From: an uncultured Bacilli bacterium
Lineage (GTDB): Bacteria > Bacillota_I > Bacilli_A > RFN20 > CAG-288
Length of the DNA: 5,331 nt
Assembly (NCBI GenBank): GCA_934700375.1
Contig: CAKUXT010000143.1
Span: 1 to 5,331 of the forward strand
Direction of reading: 5' to 3'
This document shows positions 1 to 5,331 of the stretch, in pieces. Within the stretch, counting starts at the first letter, position 1; every line of letters begins with the position of its first letter. Position numbers and translations under genes: made by a program. The notes beneath the pieces are model-generated. The model searched no databases. It was not told where the DNA came from and saw only the letters and a program-made list of their open reading frames with translations.

Positions 1-1
1 T

Positions 2-592
2 GGAACTTATGATAAATATTACACATTGACTGTAAATCAGATCGATGGCAACACAGAAGATTATAAGTTCTACTATACCGAAACATTAGAAGCTCCTGAA
101 GTTGACGAAGACGATGAAGATGATGAAAAGGATGAAGAAGAGGAAGAGGAAGAAGTTTCTTCTAATTTGGATGGTGTTGTGCTTTTAGGCGAAAAGACCT
201 ATACAATGCATGGTGAAAAAGAAGTCTCCAAGGAAGGTCAGGAAGTAGAAGTCGAGTATTCCTTTGTCATTACTGATGAAGAAACCAAAGAAAAAGTAAT
301 CGTCAAACATGAAAGTGAAACCGGTGGAGACGAAAACGAAAACGAATATTCTTACGCAAGACATGATGCCTCTGGTAAATTAGTCGAAAAAGTAAAGATT
401 GATTTCGAACAGGAAAACAATGAAACTGAATATTCAGTCAAGACCATGAGTAATGGTGATAAGAAACACTACAAATTCAAATTCGAAGAAAAAGGCGGTC
501 AGAAGTTCGTAAAGGTCAAAATCATCGAAAACCAGGAAGTCGTTCAGGCTAAATTGCAAGTCACCGAAACCGGTTATGAATTTGTCGAATAA
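2..592 (+). CDS. Acidic beta-rich protein of unknown function, C-terminal part (5' end outside window)
   Basis: The frame is open to the left edge, so this is the last 196 residues of a longer protein. The TTG at 26 is an internal codon and there is no ribosome binding site in front of it. I do not recognise the family. Visible residues 33-52 are an almost pure Asp/Glu run that looks like a flexible linker. It separates a short upstream part (YDKYYTLTVNQIDG) from a C-terminal module of about 140 residues. That module alternates polar and hydrophobic residues (for example VEVEYSFVI, EKVIVKHE, LVEKVKIDFEQ, HYKFKFEE), suggesting an antiparallel beta sheet or meander. There are no cysteines and no membrane segments in the visible part. 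Such architecture is common in secreted or lipid-anchored proteins of Bacillota, but the N-terminus that would show a signal peptide is missing. It ends in TAA, followed by the inverted repeat at 641-693. It is convergent with the operon to its right, so probably unrelated to it. Confidence 0.85.
   Translation, partial: GTYDKYYTLTVNQIDGNTEDYKFYYTETLEAPEVDEDDEDDEKDEEEEEEEVSSNLDGVVLLGEKTYTMHGEKEVSKEGQEVEVEYSFVITDEETKEKVIVKHESETGGDENENEYSYARHDASGKLVEKVKIDFEQENNETEYSVKTMSNGDKKHYKFKFEEKGGQKFVKVKIIENQEVVQAKLQVTETGYEFVE
98..157 (+). repeat. Low-complexity acidic codon tract (Asp/Glu run)
   Basis: Twenty consecutive codons encode only Asp and Glu apart from two Val and one Lys, ending in seven Glu in a row. 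At the DNA level it is a purine-rich GAN-codon stretch built from near-repeats of gatgaa and gaagag. Mixed codons (gac/gat, gaa/gag) argue that it is selected as protein rather than being a recent simple-repeat expansion, although slippage could still change its length. Confidence 0.7.
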
Positions 593-640
593 TCAGTACT
601 CTGTATCTTAACATTACGATCAGAAAATAATTAGGTAACA

Positions 641-693
641 GAAAAGCTGTCAGTCATTTATCAGGTCAAATAATAATATACTGACAGCTTTTC
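641..693. terminator. Probable bidirectional intrinsic terminator between convergent genes
   Basis: Bases 641-654 (gaaaagctgtcagt) are the exact reverse complement of 680-693 (actgacagcttttc), giving a 14-bp perfect stem around an A/T-rich loop of 25 bases. The A and T runs lie inside the stem ends, so each strand ends the hairpin with TTTT. On the + strand more T follows (cttttatttt, about 700-709), favouring termination of the acidic-protein gene. On the - strand it can stop read-through from the operon and from the hydrolase remnant. The long loop is atypical, so efficiency is uncertain. Confidence 0.7.
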
Positions 694-758
694 ATATGTC
701 TTTTATTTTCGAAGAAATAACTTCAAAGCATCTTTAACTAATCAAATACGATTTTCTG

Positions 759-851
759 TCATTCTCTGAAGTCATTCACTAGACTTCTGAAGAATGCATC
801 ACCGATCTGAAGATAGCCGTTCATGGAAGGATGGACACCATTGGTTCGATC
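759..851 (-). pseudogene. 3' remnant of an SGNH/GDSL-type hydrolase gene
   Basis: About 31 codons on the - strand read DRTNGVHPSMNGYLQIGDAF and then FRSLVNDFRE before a TGA at 759-761. This matches from memory the last conserved block of SGNH/GDSL esterases, where the catalytic His lies in a GVHP motif followed by G-Y-x-x-I-A/G-D-A-F/Y. The position usually occupied by the catalytic Asp, three residues before His, is Asn here, as in some family members. There is no start codon or room for the other catalytic blocks (GDS, G, GxND): the frame meets a stop at 855-857, and the DNA to the right belongs to the methyltransferase gene, whose last bases it overlaps. It is therefore a fragment left after the 5' part of the gene was lost or replaced. 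The match is short, so database confirmation matters. Confidence 0.6.
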
Positions 852-3321
852 ACTTCAAATAACAGAATTGACCGCCATTCTTATCGGCTGATTTCTTTAA
901 TCTTTCGTCAGTCACTTTTTCACATATATCATTCTCATCATTGCAAACGAGTATGAATTTCCGATTCCCAGAATCTTCTCTGTTCAGTTCAAAACAAGCA
1001 TCGCCAACCGTTCCGCTTCCAGCAAAATAATCCATGATAATAGAATCCTTGCTTGTAGTAGCACGAATAAGTTCTTTCATCAGTTTAAGGGGCTTCGGAG
1101 TCGAAAAGTAGGTTCTATCTCCAAAAAGTGCTTCTATTTCATCCTTTGCGGATGATGTTGTACCAAAGAAATCAAAGATTTTTGGAATCCATCTTTTCTT
1201 TTCTTTAAACATATTCTTTCTCAGATATGGCTGCATAATCTTGTTAAATTTTGCTATTTTGCTTCTCTTACAGAATATGATGTATTCGAATTTTGTTTTC
1301 TTCTTATTTGGATTGAGCACGACTCTATTCTTATCAAAATATTTATTTTGTTTTTTCCATTTCGAATAAGAAACCAATCCAGAGCCGAAGATTGTTTCGC
1401 AAAGTCTTAAAAGAGGTTTGAATTCTCCTTCATCAATATTGATAACAAGAAATCCTTTTTCGGACAACAGCTCTTTCGAAATCAGGATTCTCTCTTCCAT
1501 TAACTTCAAATAATGATTGCCAAAAGAATCCTTGTAGCCGATATAATCGATATTCGAGTTATAAGGCGGATCAATCAATATAGAATCGATTTTCCCTTTA
1601 TAATTTTGCTTTAGCGAATGGAGAGTAAATAGGTTCTCACTCTCAATAAGATAATTCGTTCTTTCTTTTCTGATGATGATATCAGCATTCGTATTACTAA
1701 AAGCGTTCTGATCGATATAGGTGTCCTGATAATAGGATACCTTTTTTAACGAACTGCAATGAGCAAAGGCCCATTCTCCAACATATCCGATCAGATCAGG
1801 AATATAAACGTTTTCTAACGACTCACAATTCGTGAAGCAGCTTTTCCCGATACTGAAAACATTCCTAAAATGAATGCTTTTCAGTTCCTTACAGCCTGAA
1901 AATGCACCGCGTTCCAATTGAAGAACGCTATCAAGAATATGAAATTCGCCTTTTGCACTCATAGGCGGGCAACAGATCAGCTTTGAACAATCACGATTAT
2001 AAAGAACACCATCTTTGACTTTATAAAAAGAACTATTCGATTCAAATTCTATGTTCGTGCATCCGACAAAAGGATTATATCCAATCTGTTTGAGTGTCTT
2101 TGGGAAAACAATCTTCCTTATTTCATCGTGTCCCCAAAATGAATTTCTGGATATCGTTTCAACATCTTTCAAGACCAATGGATTTGCGTTGATTCTTCCG
2201 ACAGTACCGACAAGCGTCTTTAAATCACCGGAATAGATGATATTATCCTCAATAATGTATTTCGATGATTTTGAATCAAGATTCAGGTTTTTGCATCCTG
2301 AAAAGGGATTGTTCTCCATTCTTTTGAGAGGCCCAGGCAAAACGACTTTTTTGAGATGGATTCCAAGATAGAAAGCATGCTTTCCAATCAGTTCAATGGT
2401 ATCAGGAATTTCAACACTCTCATTCGGAAGTGAAATCTGATAATAGATGACTCTTTTTCTTTGTTCATCCATCAAAAGACCATTTTCAAACACAAAACGC
2501 TTAGATTCATTGACAAGGATAAGACTAGGGCATCCGGCAAATGGATTGTTTCCCATTGTCTCAACATTTTTGGTGATTTTGACCTTTTTCAGATTCCCGC
2601 AATTATAGAAAGTATCTCCGCCGATGTTCTTCATCGATTCAGGAAACACAACTTCCTCTATCTGCTGATTATCCCAAAAGCATCCAGATTGAATCTCTTC
2701 AACACCTTCAGGAATGATGATTTTGCGTTCATTTCCAGTATAGGAAACAAGGTTTCTTCCTTGAATCTTCATCCCTACATTATCTGTCGGAATATCATTT
2801 TCATTCTTCAAGTCTATCTCTTTATTTTCAAATAAACCTTGATGATAAATAGATTTTCCATCCGAAACAGAATATCTTCTTTCAATAAGTCCACTATAAG
2901 TTCTTGATTCATAGATGACAGATAGAAATTTCGACTCACTGCCTTTAATCATCGTTTCGTTGAATTCTCTTGGCTTCGTCCAATCCCATTCAAAGCACTT
3001 GATGTAGATATTCTTCACATAAATATCAAATTCGTTATTCAAGTCGATGATGATTTCCAAAGGAGAATAGCCGATTGAAAGAAGTCTATCGATACATTCT
3101 AGAATCACGAATGACTTATCATTTCCTAGAATGAAGGTTCCGTTTACAACACTGAGCGATGTTCCGAAATCAACTGTCTGATCATTCGTATCGACAATGA
3201 TCGTGTTAGAAACGTATTTCTTTTGGAAGACGCCTTCCTTTATTTCTTCAAATCCGAGGATGATATATAAGGCTTCGTATTTGAGTGTCTTTGCAATCTG
3301 AAGTTCTTTTTTATTTTCCAT
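850..3321 (-). CDS. BspA-type LRR / type III Mod-like DNA methyltransferase fusion
   Basis: An 823-residue protein from ATG 3321. I chose this start because an AAGGA lies at 3333-3337 and it overlaps the kinase gene by only 11 bases. An upstream in-frame ATG (3369) has no ribosome binding site and would overlap by 59. Residues 1-185 resemble the front region of some restriction-modification proteins (FVILECIDRLLSIGYSP, about 71-87). Residues about 198-541 are BspA-like LRR_5 repeats. Residues about 555-823 are a methyltransferase with TNYLIESENL, then KGKIDSILIDPPYN (DPPY 584-587), GFLVINIDEGEF (623-634) and MDYFAGSGT (763-771). DPPY before FxGxG is the beta-class order, as in type III Mod; DPPY indicates methylation of an exocyclic amino group, usually N6-adenine. 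There is no signal peptide, so it should be cytosolic. It ends at GGQFCYLK, where Mod proteins usually continue for some tens of residues, so the C-terminus is probably truncated. Activity and target site are unknown. No restriction subunit lies nearby. Confidence 0.88.
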   Translation of the reverse strand: MENKKELQIAKTLKYEALYIILGFEEIKEGVFQKKYVSNTIIVDTNDQTVDFGTSLSVVNGTFILGNDKSFVILECIDRLLSIGYSPLEIIIDLNNEFDIYVKNIYIKCFEWDWTKPREFNETMIKGSESKFLSVIYESRTYSGLIERRYSVSDGKSIYHQGLFENKEIDLKNENDIPTDNVGMKIQGRNLVSYTGNERKIIIPEGVEEIQSGCFWDNQQIEEVVFPESMKNIGGDTFYNCGNLKKVKITKNVETMGNNPFAGCPSLILVNESKRFVFENGLLMDEQRKRVIYYQISLPNESVEIPDTIELIGKHAFYLGIHLKKVVLPGPLKRMENNPFSGCKNLNLDSKSSKYIIEDNIIYSGDLKTLVGTVGRINANPLVLKDVETISRNSFWGHDEIRKIVFPKTLKQIGYNPFVGCTNIEFESNSSFYKVKDGVLYNRDCSKLICCPPMSAKGEFHILDSVLQLERGAFSGCKELKSIHFRNVFSIGKSCFTNCESLENVYIPDLIGYVGEWAFAHCSSLKKVSYYQDTYIDQNAFSNTNADIIIRKERTNYLIESENLFTLHSLKQNYKGKIDSILIDPPYNSNIDYIGYKDSFGNHYLKLMEERILISKELLSEKGFLVINIDEGEFKPLLRLCETIFGSGLVSYSKWKKQNKYFDKNRVVLNPNKKKTKFEYIIFCKRSKIAKFNKIMQPYLRKNMFKEKKRWIPKIFDFFGTTSSAKDEIEALFGDRTYFSTPKPLKLMKELIRATTSKDSIIMDYFAGSGTVGDACFELNREDSGNRKFILVCNDENDICEKVTDERLKKSADKNGGQFCYLK
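1699..2730 (-). repeat. BspA-like leucine-rich repeat array with 78-79 residue super-period
   Basis: Residues about 198-541 of the fusion protein contain LRR_5 units of the type I-P-x-x-V/L-x-x-I-G-x-x-A/P-F-x-x-C-x-x-L-x-x-V-x-I/F. Examples are KIIIPEGVEEIQSGCFWD, VFPESMKNIGGDTFYNC and LDSVLQLERGAFSGCKEL. The motif NPF-x-GC recurs at residues 259, 338 and 416 (bases 2539-2547, 2302-2310, 2068-2076). Each copy is followed by a non-LRR island of the form S-x-x-F/Y-x-x-x-(D/E)-G/N-(V/L/I)-(L/I)-Y/M (RFVFENGLLM, YIIEDNIIYS, YKVKDGVLYN). The array is thus three copies of a two-LRR-plus-island block, then plain LRR units. The repeats have diverged in DNA sequence, so the array is old rather than freshly duplicated. 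Confidence 0.8.
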
Positions 3322-3898
3322 TCGATATGATTTCCTTGTATTTTCCAATAATTGCGTCTGCCGTTTCATCTAAGGTAAGAGCAGAAGAATCGATTATGAC
3401 ATAAGGCATGTTTTTCTTCTTGCAGAAATCGATCATTCTTGAATAAATTCTTTCGGATTCAACGGCTCTTTCAATATCCTTGTCAGCTGGATTTCTTTTT
3501 TCCAGTCTTTTGACGATACAATCTGAGTCCGAATAAAGAATTACAGTCAATGTCGGTACTCCGATTTTCTTCAGAATAAGGTCATATATGTCCCCATTAT
3601 CATCAGTTCCGCTCCAAGCGTAATTTGAGACAATATGCCTGTCGGTGACGATATTCTGCCCTTTGAATCGGTCATAAACATAGATGTTGTTCAATCCGTA
3701 ATACCAGGCAGTGAAATTGCGGTCCGGATCGGAATTGACTGCTTTTGCGATTTTTCTATAGTTTGTAGTATCCTCTCCTTCATCGACAATATAATGAAGT
3801 GGCTTTTCGACAAAGATGAATCCGAGTTTATTTGCGACCAATTTGCTGGTCGATGTCTTTCCGACACCATCCATTCCTTCAATGGATATATGGATCAT
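3311..3898 (-). CDS. Thymidylate-kinase-like P-loop nucleotide kinase
   Basis: A 195-residue cytosolic protein expected to transfer the gamma phosphate of ATP to a nucleotide or nucleoside. Seen in sequence: an N-terminal strand and Walker A (ISIEGMDGVGKTS, residues 4-16, Lys14); a DR-x motif (TDRH, 85-88) at the end of a hydrophobic strand, in the place of the DRY/DRF motif of dTMP kinases; a strand TLTVILYSD (116-124); and an Arg/Lys-rich lid-like segment (KRLEKRNPADKD, 130-141). This order fits the thymidylate kinase / deoxynucleoside kinase superfamily, and the length is close to the usual 200-215 residues. The exact substrate cannot be read from motifs. The genome may carry a separate housekeeping tmk, so I give no symbol. 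ATG 3898 has a strong AAGGAGG nine bases upstream. The gene overlaps the phosphoesterase gene by 20 bases and the downstream fusion gene by 11, so all are probably translationally coupled. Downstream of nrdD, a role in dNTP supply or salvage is the simplest inference. Confidence 0.85.
   Translation of the reverse strand: MIHISIEGMDGVGKTSTSKLVANKLGFIFVEKPLHYIVDEGEDTTNYRKIAKAVNSDPDRNFTAWYYGLNNIYVYDRFKGQNIVTDRHIVSNYAWSGTDDNGDIYDLILKKIGVPTLTVILYSDSDCIVKRLEKRNPADKDIERAVESERIYSRMIDFCKKKNMPYVIIDSSALTLDETADAIIGKYKEIISNGK
3333..3337 (-). promoter_or_regulatory. Ribosome binding site deciding the start of the LRR-methyltransferase gene
   Basis: On the - strand AAGGA lies 11 bases before ATG 3321, inside the 3' end of the kinase gene. 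The alternative ATG at 3369 is preceded by cttaccttag, with no Shine-Dalgarno-like bases. This favours the shorter, 823-residue product. Confidence 0.6.
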
Positions 3899-4442
3899 TT
3901 TTGTATTCCTCCTTGTTTTTCATCATCTCTTCCAGACTGACTGGAGTGAAATCGTTGACATCCACTCCGCAATTGAAGGCCGGCTTATCTTTGTAATATT
4001 CCTTAATTTGCTGATAGGCTGCTCCATTCTTTATGGTTTTATTATGAACATGCCCATAGACAAAGTATCCTTCTCGATTGAATTCCATCCAGTCCATCAA
4101 AGGATAATGGCAAAGGCAGACCTTGTGGTCAGAATCCTGAATCACATCAATGAATTTGATATCGACGAAGATCTTAGATTTTCTTATTTCATCTAGAAAA
4201 ACATGGTCATGGTTCCCGATGATAAGGTGCTTTTTGCCATTCAATTGACGATATACTTCAATCGTTGAAGGATTATCATCAGCAATATCACCAAGGATAT
4301 AAACATCGTCATTTTCTGTGACTTTCGAATTCCAATTCTGAATGATCGTTTTCTCCATGGTCTCTAAGTCATCAAATGGTCTTTTGCATTTATTAAAGAT
4401 AGCTTGATCTCTTAAATGCAGGTCTGAAATATAGTAAATCAA
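3879..4442 (-). CDS. Calcineurin-like metallophosphoesterase (small, single domain)
   Basis: A 187-residue protein made of one metallophosphoesterase domain with every metal-binding motif in order: SDLHL (Asp7, His9), LGDIAD (Asp52), GNHDH (Asn77, His78), CHYP (His112) and YGHVHN (His131, His133). Such enzymes hold two divalent metals, commonly Mn or Fe, and hydrolyse phosphomono- or diesters. The small stand-alone type, with VDVNDFTPVSLEE near the C-terminus, resembles uncharacterised COG4186-like phosphoesterases, so the substrate is unknown. The start is TTG 4442, placed directly after the nrdD stop codon. The first motif begins at residue 6, so a later start is impossible, and a GGGAGGG ribosome binding site sits seven bases upstream. 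There is no signal peptide or membrane segment, so it is cytosolic. It overlaps the next gene by 20 bases. Between a reductase making dNTPs and a nucleotide-type kinase, a nucleotide or nucleic-acid substrate is plausible but unproven. Confidence 0.9.
   Translation of the reverse strand: MIYYISDLHLRDQAIFNKCKRPFDDLETMEKTIIQNWNSKVTENDDVYILGDIADDNPSTIEVYRQLNGKKHLIIGNHDHVFLDEIRKSKIFVDIKFIDVIQDSDHKVCLCHYPLMDWMEFNREGYFVYGHVHNKTIKNGAAYQQIKEYYKDKPAFNCGVDVNDFTPVSLEEMMKNKEEYKNDPYIH
3908..3914 (-). promoter_or_regulatory. Strong ribosome binding site of the kinase gene
   Basis: The - strand reads AAGGAGG here, a full Shine-Dalgarno match, nine bases before ATG 3898. It lies inside the last codons of the phosphoesterase gene, so initiation can be helped by ribosomes finishing that gene. 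Confidence 0.85.
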
Positions 4443-5330
4443 TTAATTTCCCTCCCTGTTTTTAACTTCATTTTTCTTCCCGACTGTAAACCCATCAAGG
4501 ATTTCTAAATATCCTGAAACTCTACGAATCCTTGTGATGTTTTTGCCATGACAATGCGGGCATTCATCAAAAACACCTGATGTATGACAATCATTGCAGA
4601 CATCCTTTGGAAAATTGAAACCAAGATAATGAACACCTGCTGTAATTGCAACTTCGATTAATTCACTAAGGCCTTCGACATTTCCTAAAGGCGCTTCGTT
4701 AAGTTCCACATAGGAGATCGATCCTCCGTTACATAACGTATGGAACATCCCTTCAATTTGAAGTTTCTTATAGGCTGGTAATCTCGAATTGACTTCGACA
4801 TGGAAAGAATTCGTATAGAAACCCTTCGTGAAGATGTCGACTAAAGGCTTATATTCCTTTTTATCCAGTTCAGTAAAACGTCCGCTGATCAGTTCACCGC
4901 TTGTCGCCAATAAGCTGAAATTCAATTTGTATTCTCTTCTAAGGAAATCACAATAATCACGCATATACTTAACAATTGAATAAGCTAAAATGTAATTTTC
5001 AGGATTGGCATAATATTTTTCCCCAGAAAGAACCTCCATCGCCTCAGATAACCCGATAAAGCCGATTGACAATGTTCCATGTCTGAAGACTTCTTCAAGA
5101 TTCTTGGCCTTTGAAAAATCAACACACCACATATTTCTTTTACTGTTTACTGGAAAGTCAGTCTTATCTTGTTTGTTCAGCATTTCATATCGATCAATAA
5201 GGATGTCTTTAACTTTCTCGGCGACATCTGTCCATCTTTTCTTGAACGTAGAGACCTTTTCATCAATCGAAGAGTTTCGATATTCCTTATCGATTTCCAA
5301 AGCGATTCTCGGAAGATTGATGGAGATATT
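4443..5330 (-). CDS. nrdD: Anaerobic ribonucleoside-triphosphate reductase (class III), C-terminal part
   Basis: The C-terminal 295 residues of NrdD, which reduces ribonucleoside triphosphates to dNTPs without oxygen using a glycyl radical. The frame stays open through the right edge (NISINLPRIAL, a well-known NrdD stretch), so TTG 5300 is internal and the true start lies outside. Seen, numbered from the first full codon at 5330: RHGTLSIGFIGLSE, LNFSLLATSGELISGRF, YTNSFHVEV, SISYVELNEAP, then two CxxC pairs (CNDC and CPHC, bases 4551-4598) forming the usual zinc site. RIRRVSGYL follows, and its Gly (bases 4512-4514) is the expected radical-bearing residue. The C-terminus GKKNEVKNR replaces the common K-x-x-E-x-x-R tail. 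Some stretches differ from the usual consensus (LATSGE for LATPAE, NGGSISYVE for NAGHISYVE). Activation needs the radical-SAM enzyme NrdG, which does not follow directly here and may lie elsewhere. Confidence 0.95.
   Translation of the reverse strand, partial: NISINLPRIALEIDKEYRNSSIDEKVSTFKKRWTDVAEKVKDILIDRYEMLNKQDKTDFPVNSKRNMWCVDFSKAKNLEEVFRHGTLSIGFIGLSEAMEVLSGEKYYANPENYILAYSIVKYMRDYCDFLRREYKLNFSLLATSGELISGRFTELDKKEYKPLVDIFTKGFYTNSFHVEVNSRLPAYKKLQIEGMFHTLCNGGSISYVELNEAPLGNVEGLSELIEVAITAGVHYLGFNFPKDVCNDCHTSGVFDECPHCHGKNITRIRRVSGYLEILDGFTVGKKNEVKNREGN
4450..4456 (-). promoter_or_regulatory. Ribosome binding site supporting a TTG start of the phosphoesterase
   Basis: The - strand reads GGGAGGG within the last codons of nrdD, seven bases before the TTG at 4442-4440. 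It explains how a weak start codon that directly abuts the nrdD TAA can be used, and ties phosphoesterase translation to termination on nrdD. Confidence 0.75.
4551..4598 (-). other. NrdD zinc-binding four-cysteine site
   Basis: Codons for Cys-x-x-Cys, an eight-residue spacer, and a second Cys-x-x-Cys (CNDC ... CPHC) lie just before the glycyl-radical loop. In characterised class III reductases the equivalent cysteines bind zinc and are needed for radical formation. All four are present, which argues that the gene is intact in this part. Confidence 0.85.
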
Positions 5331-5331
5331 A

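Noticed and set aside
26..28. TTG at 26 as the start of the acidic protein
   Set aside because: The frame is open upstream to the window edge and no ribosome binding site precedes it, so the gene is simply cut off.
593..849. tRNA, small RNA, CRISPR or insertion-sequence ends in the intergenic gap
   Set aside because: Only the inverted repeat at 641-693 and the hydrolase remnant stand out; I saw no cloverleaf, spaced direct repeats or transposase-like frame.
2051..2236. Short + strand open frame
   Set aside because: It lies wholly inside the LRR region of the - strand fusion gene, has no ribosome binding site and no protein-like motif.
2461..2835. + strand open frame of 124 codons
   Set aside because: It is antisense to conserved LRR coding sequence, and its composition is what the reverse of a low-GC gene gives.
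3322..3369. Longer N-terminus of the fusion protein from ATG 3369
   Set aside because: There is no ribosome binding site before it and it would overlap the kinase gene by 59 bases; ATG 3321 has AAGGA and an 11-base overlap.
3635..4196. Open frames on both strands over the kinase and phosphoesterase genes (3635-3940 +, 3691-3882 -, 3816-4196 +)
   Set aside because: The kinase and phosphoesterase frames carry full catalytic motifs and good ribosome binding sites; these overlapping frames have neither.
5298..5300. TTG at 5300 as the start of nrdD
   Set aside because: The codons before it encode the conserved NrdD stretch INLPRIA, so it is internal.

Overview
The window looks like chromosomal DNA of a low-GC, anaerobic member of the Bacillota. 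The oxygen-sensitive class III ribonucleotide reductase, strong AAGGAGG-type ribosome binding sites, some TTG starts and BspA-type leucine-rich repeats would all fit a gut or oral Erysipelotrichia-like or Clostridia-like lineage. That placement is inference; there is no marker gene. TGA acts as a stop, so the genetic code is standard.

Layout. On the + strand at the left edge, 2-592 is the 3' part of a very acidic, beta-strand-rich protein of unknown function, cut by the window edge. The 257-base gap 593-849 holds a 14-bp inverted repeat (641-693) that probably ends transcription from both sides. It also holds a 3'-terminal scrap of an SGNH/GDSL hydrolase gene (759-851, - strand). Everything from 850 to the right edge is one tightly packed - strand operon, read right to left: nrdD C-terminal part (4443 to edge), a small calcineurin-like phosphoesterase (3879-4442), a thymidylate-kinase-like P-loop kinase (3311-3898), and a large protein (850-3321). 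Successive genes touch or overlap by 0, 20 and 11 bases, which implies co-transcription and translational coupling.

The striking gene is the last one. It joins an N-terminal region resembling the front domain of some restriction-modification proteins, an array of BspA-like (LRR_5) leucine-rich repeats with a 78-79 residue super-period, and a C-terminal beta-class DNA methyltransferase domain (DPPY first, FAGSGT later) like type III Mod proteins. BspA repeats normally sit on secreted surface proteins; here there is no signal peptide and they are fused to a DNA-modifying enzyme. The methyltransferase stops early after its last recognisable motif, exactly where the SGNH remnant begins, so the 3' end looks like a recombination scar.

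Together, three genes concern nucleotide chemistry (dNTP synthesis, a phosphoesterase, a nucleotide-type kinase) and the fourth concerns DNA methylation. No restriction nuclease gene is visible beside it. Whether this is a functional cassette, such as DNA modification or phage defence tied to nucleotide metabolism, or a chance operon cannot be decided from the sequence alone.
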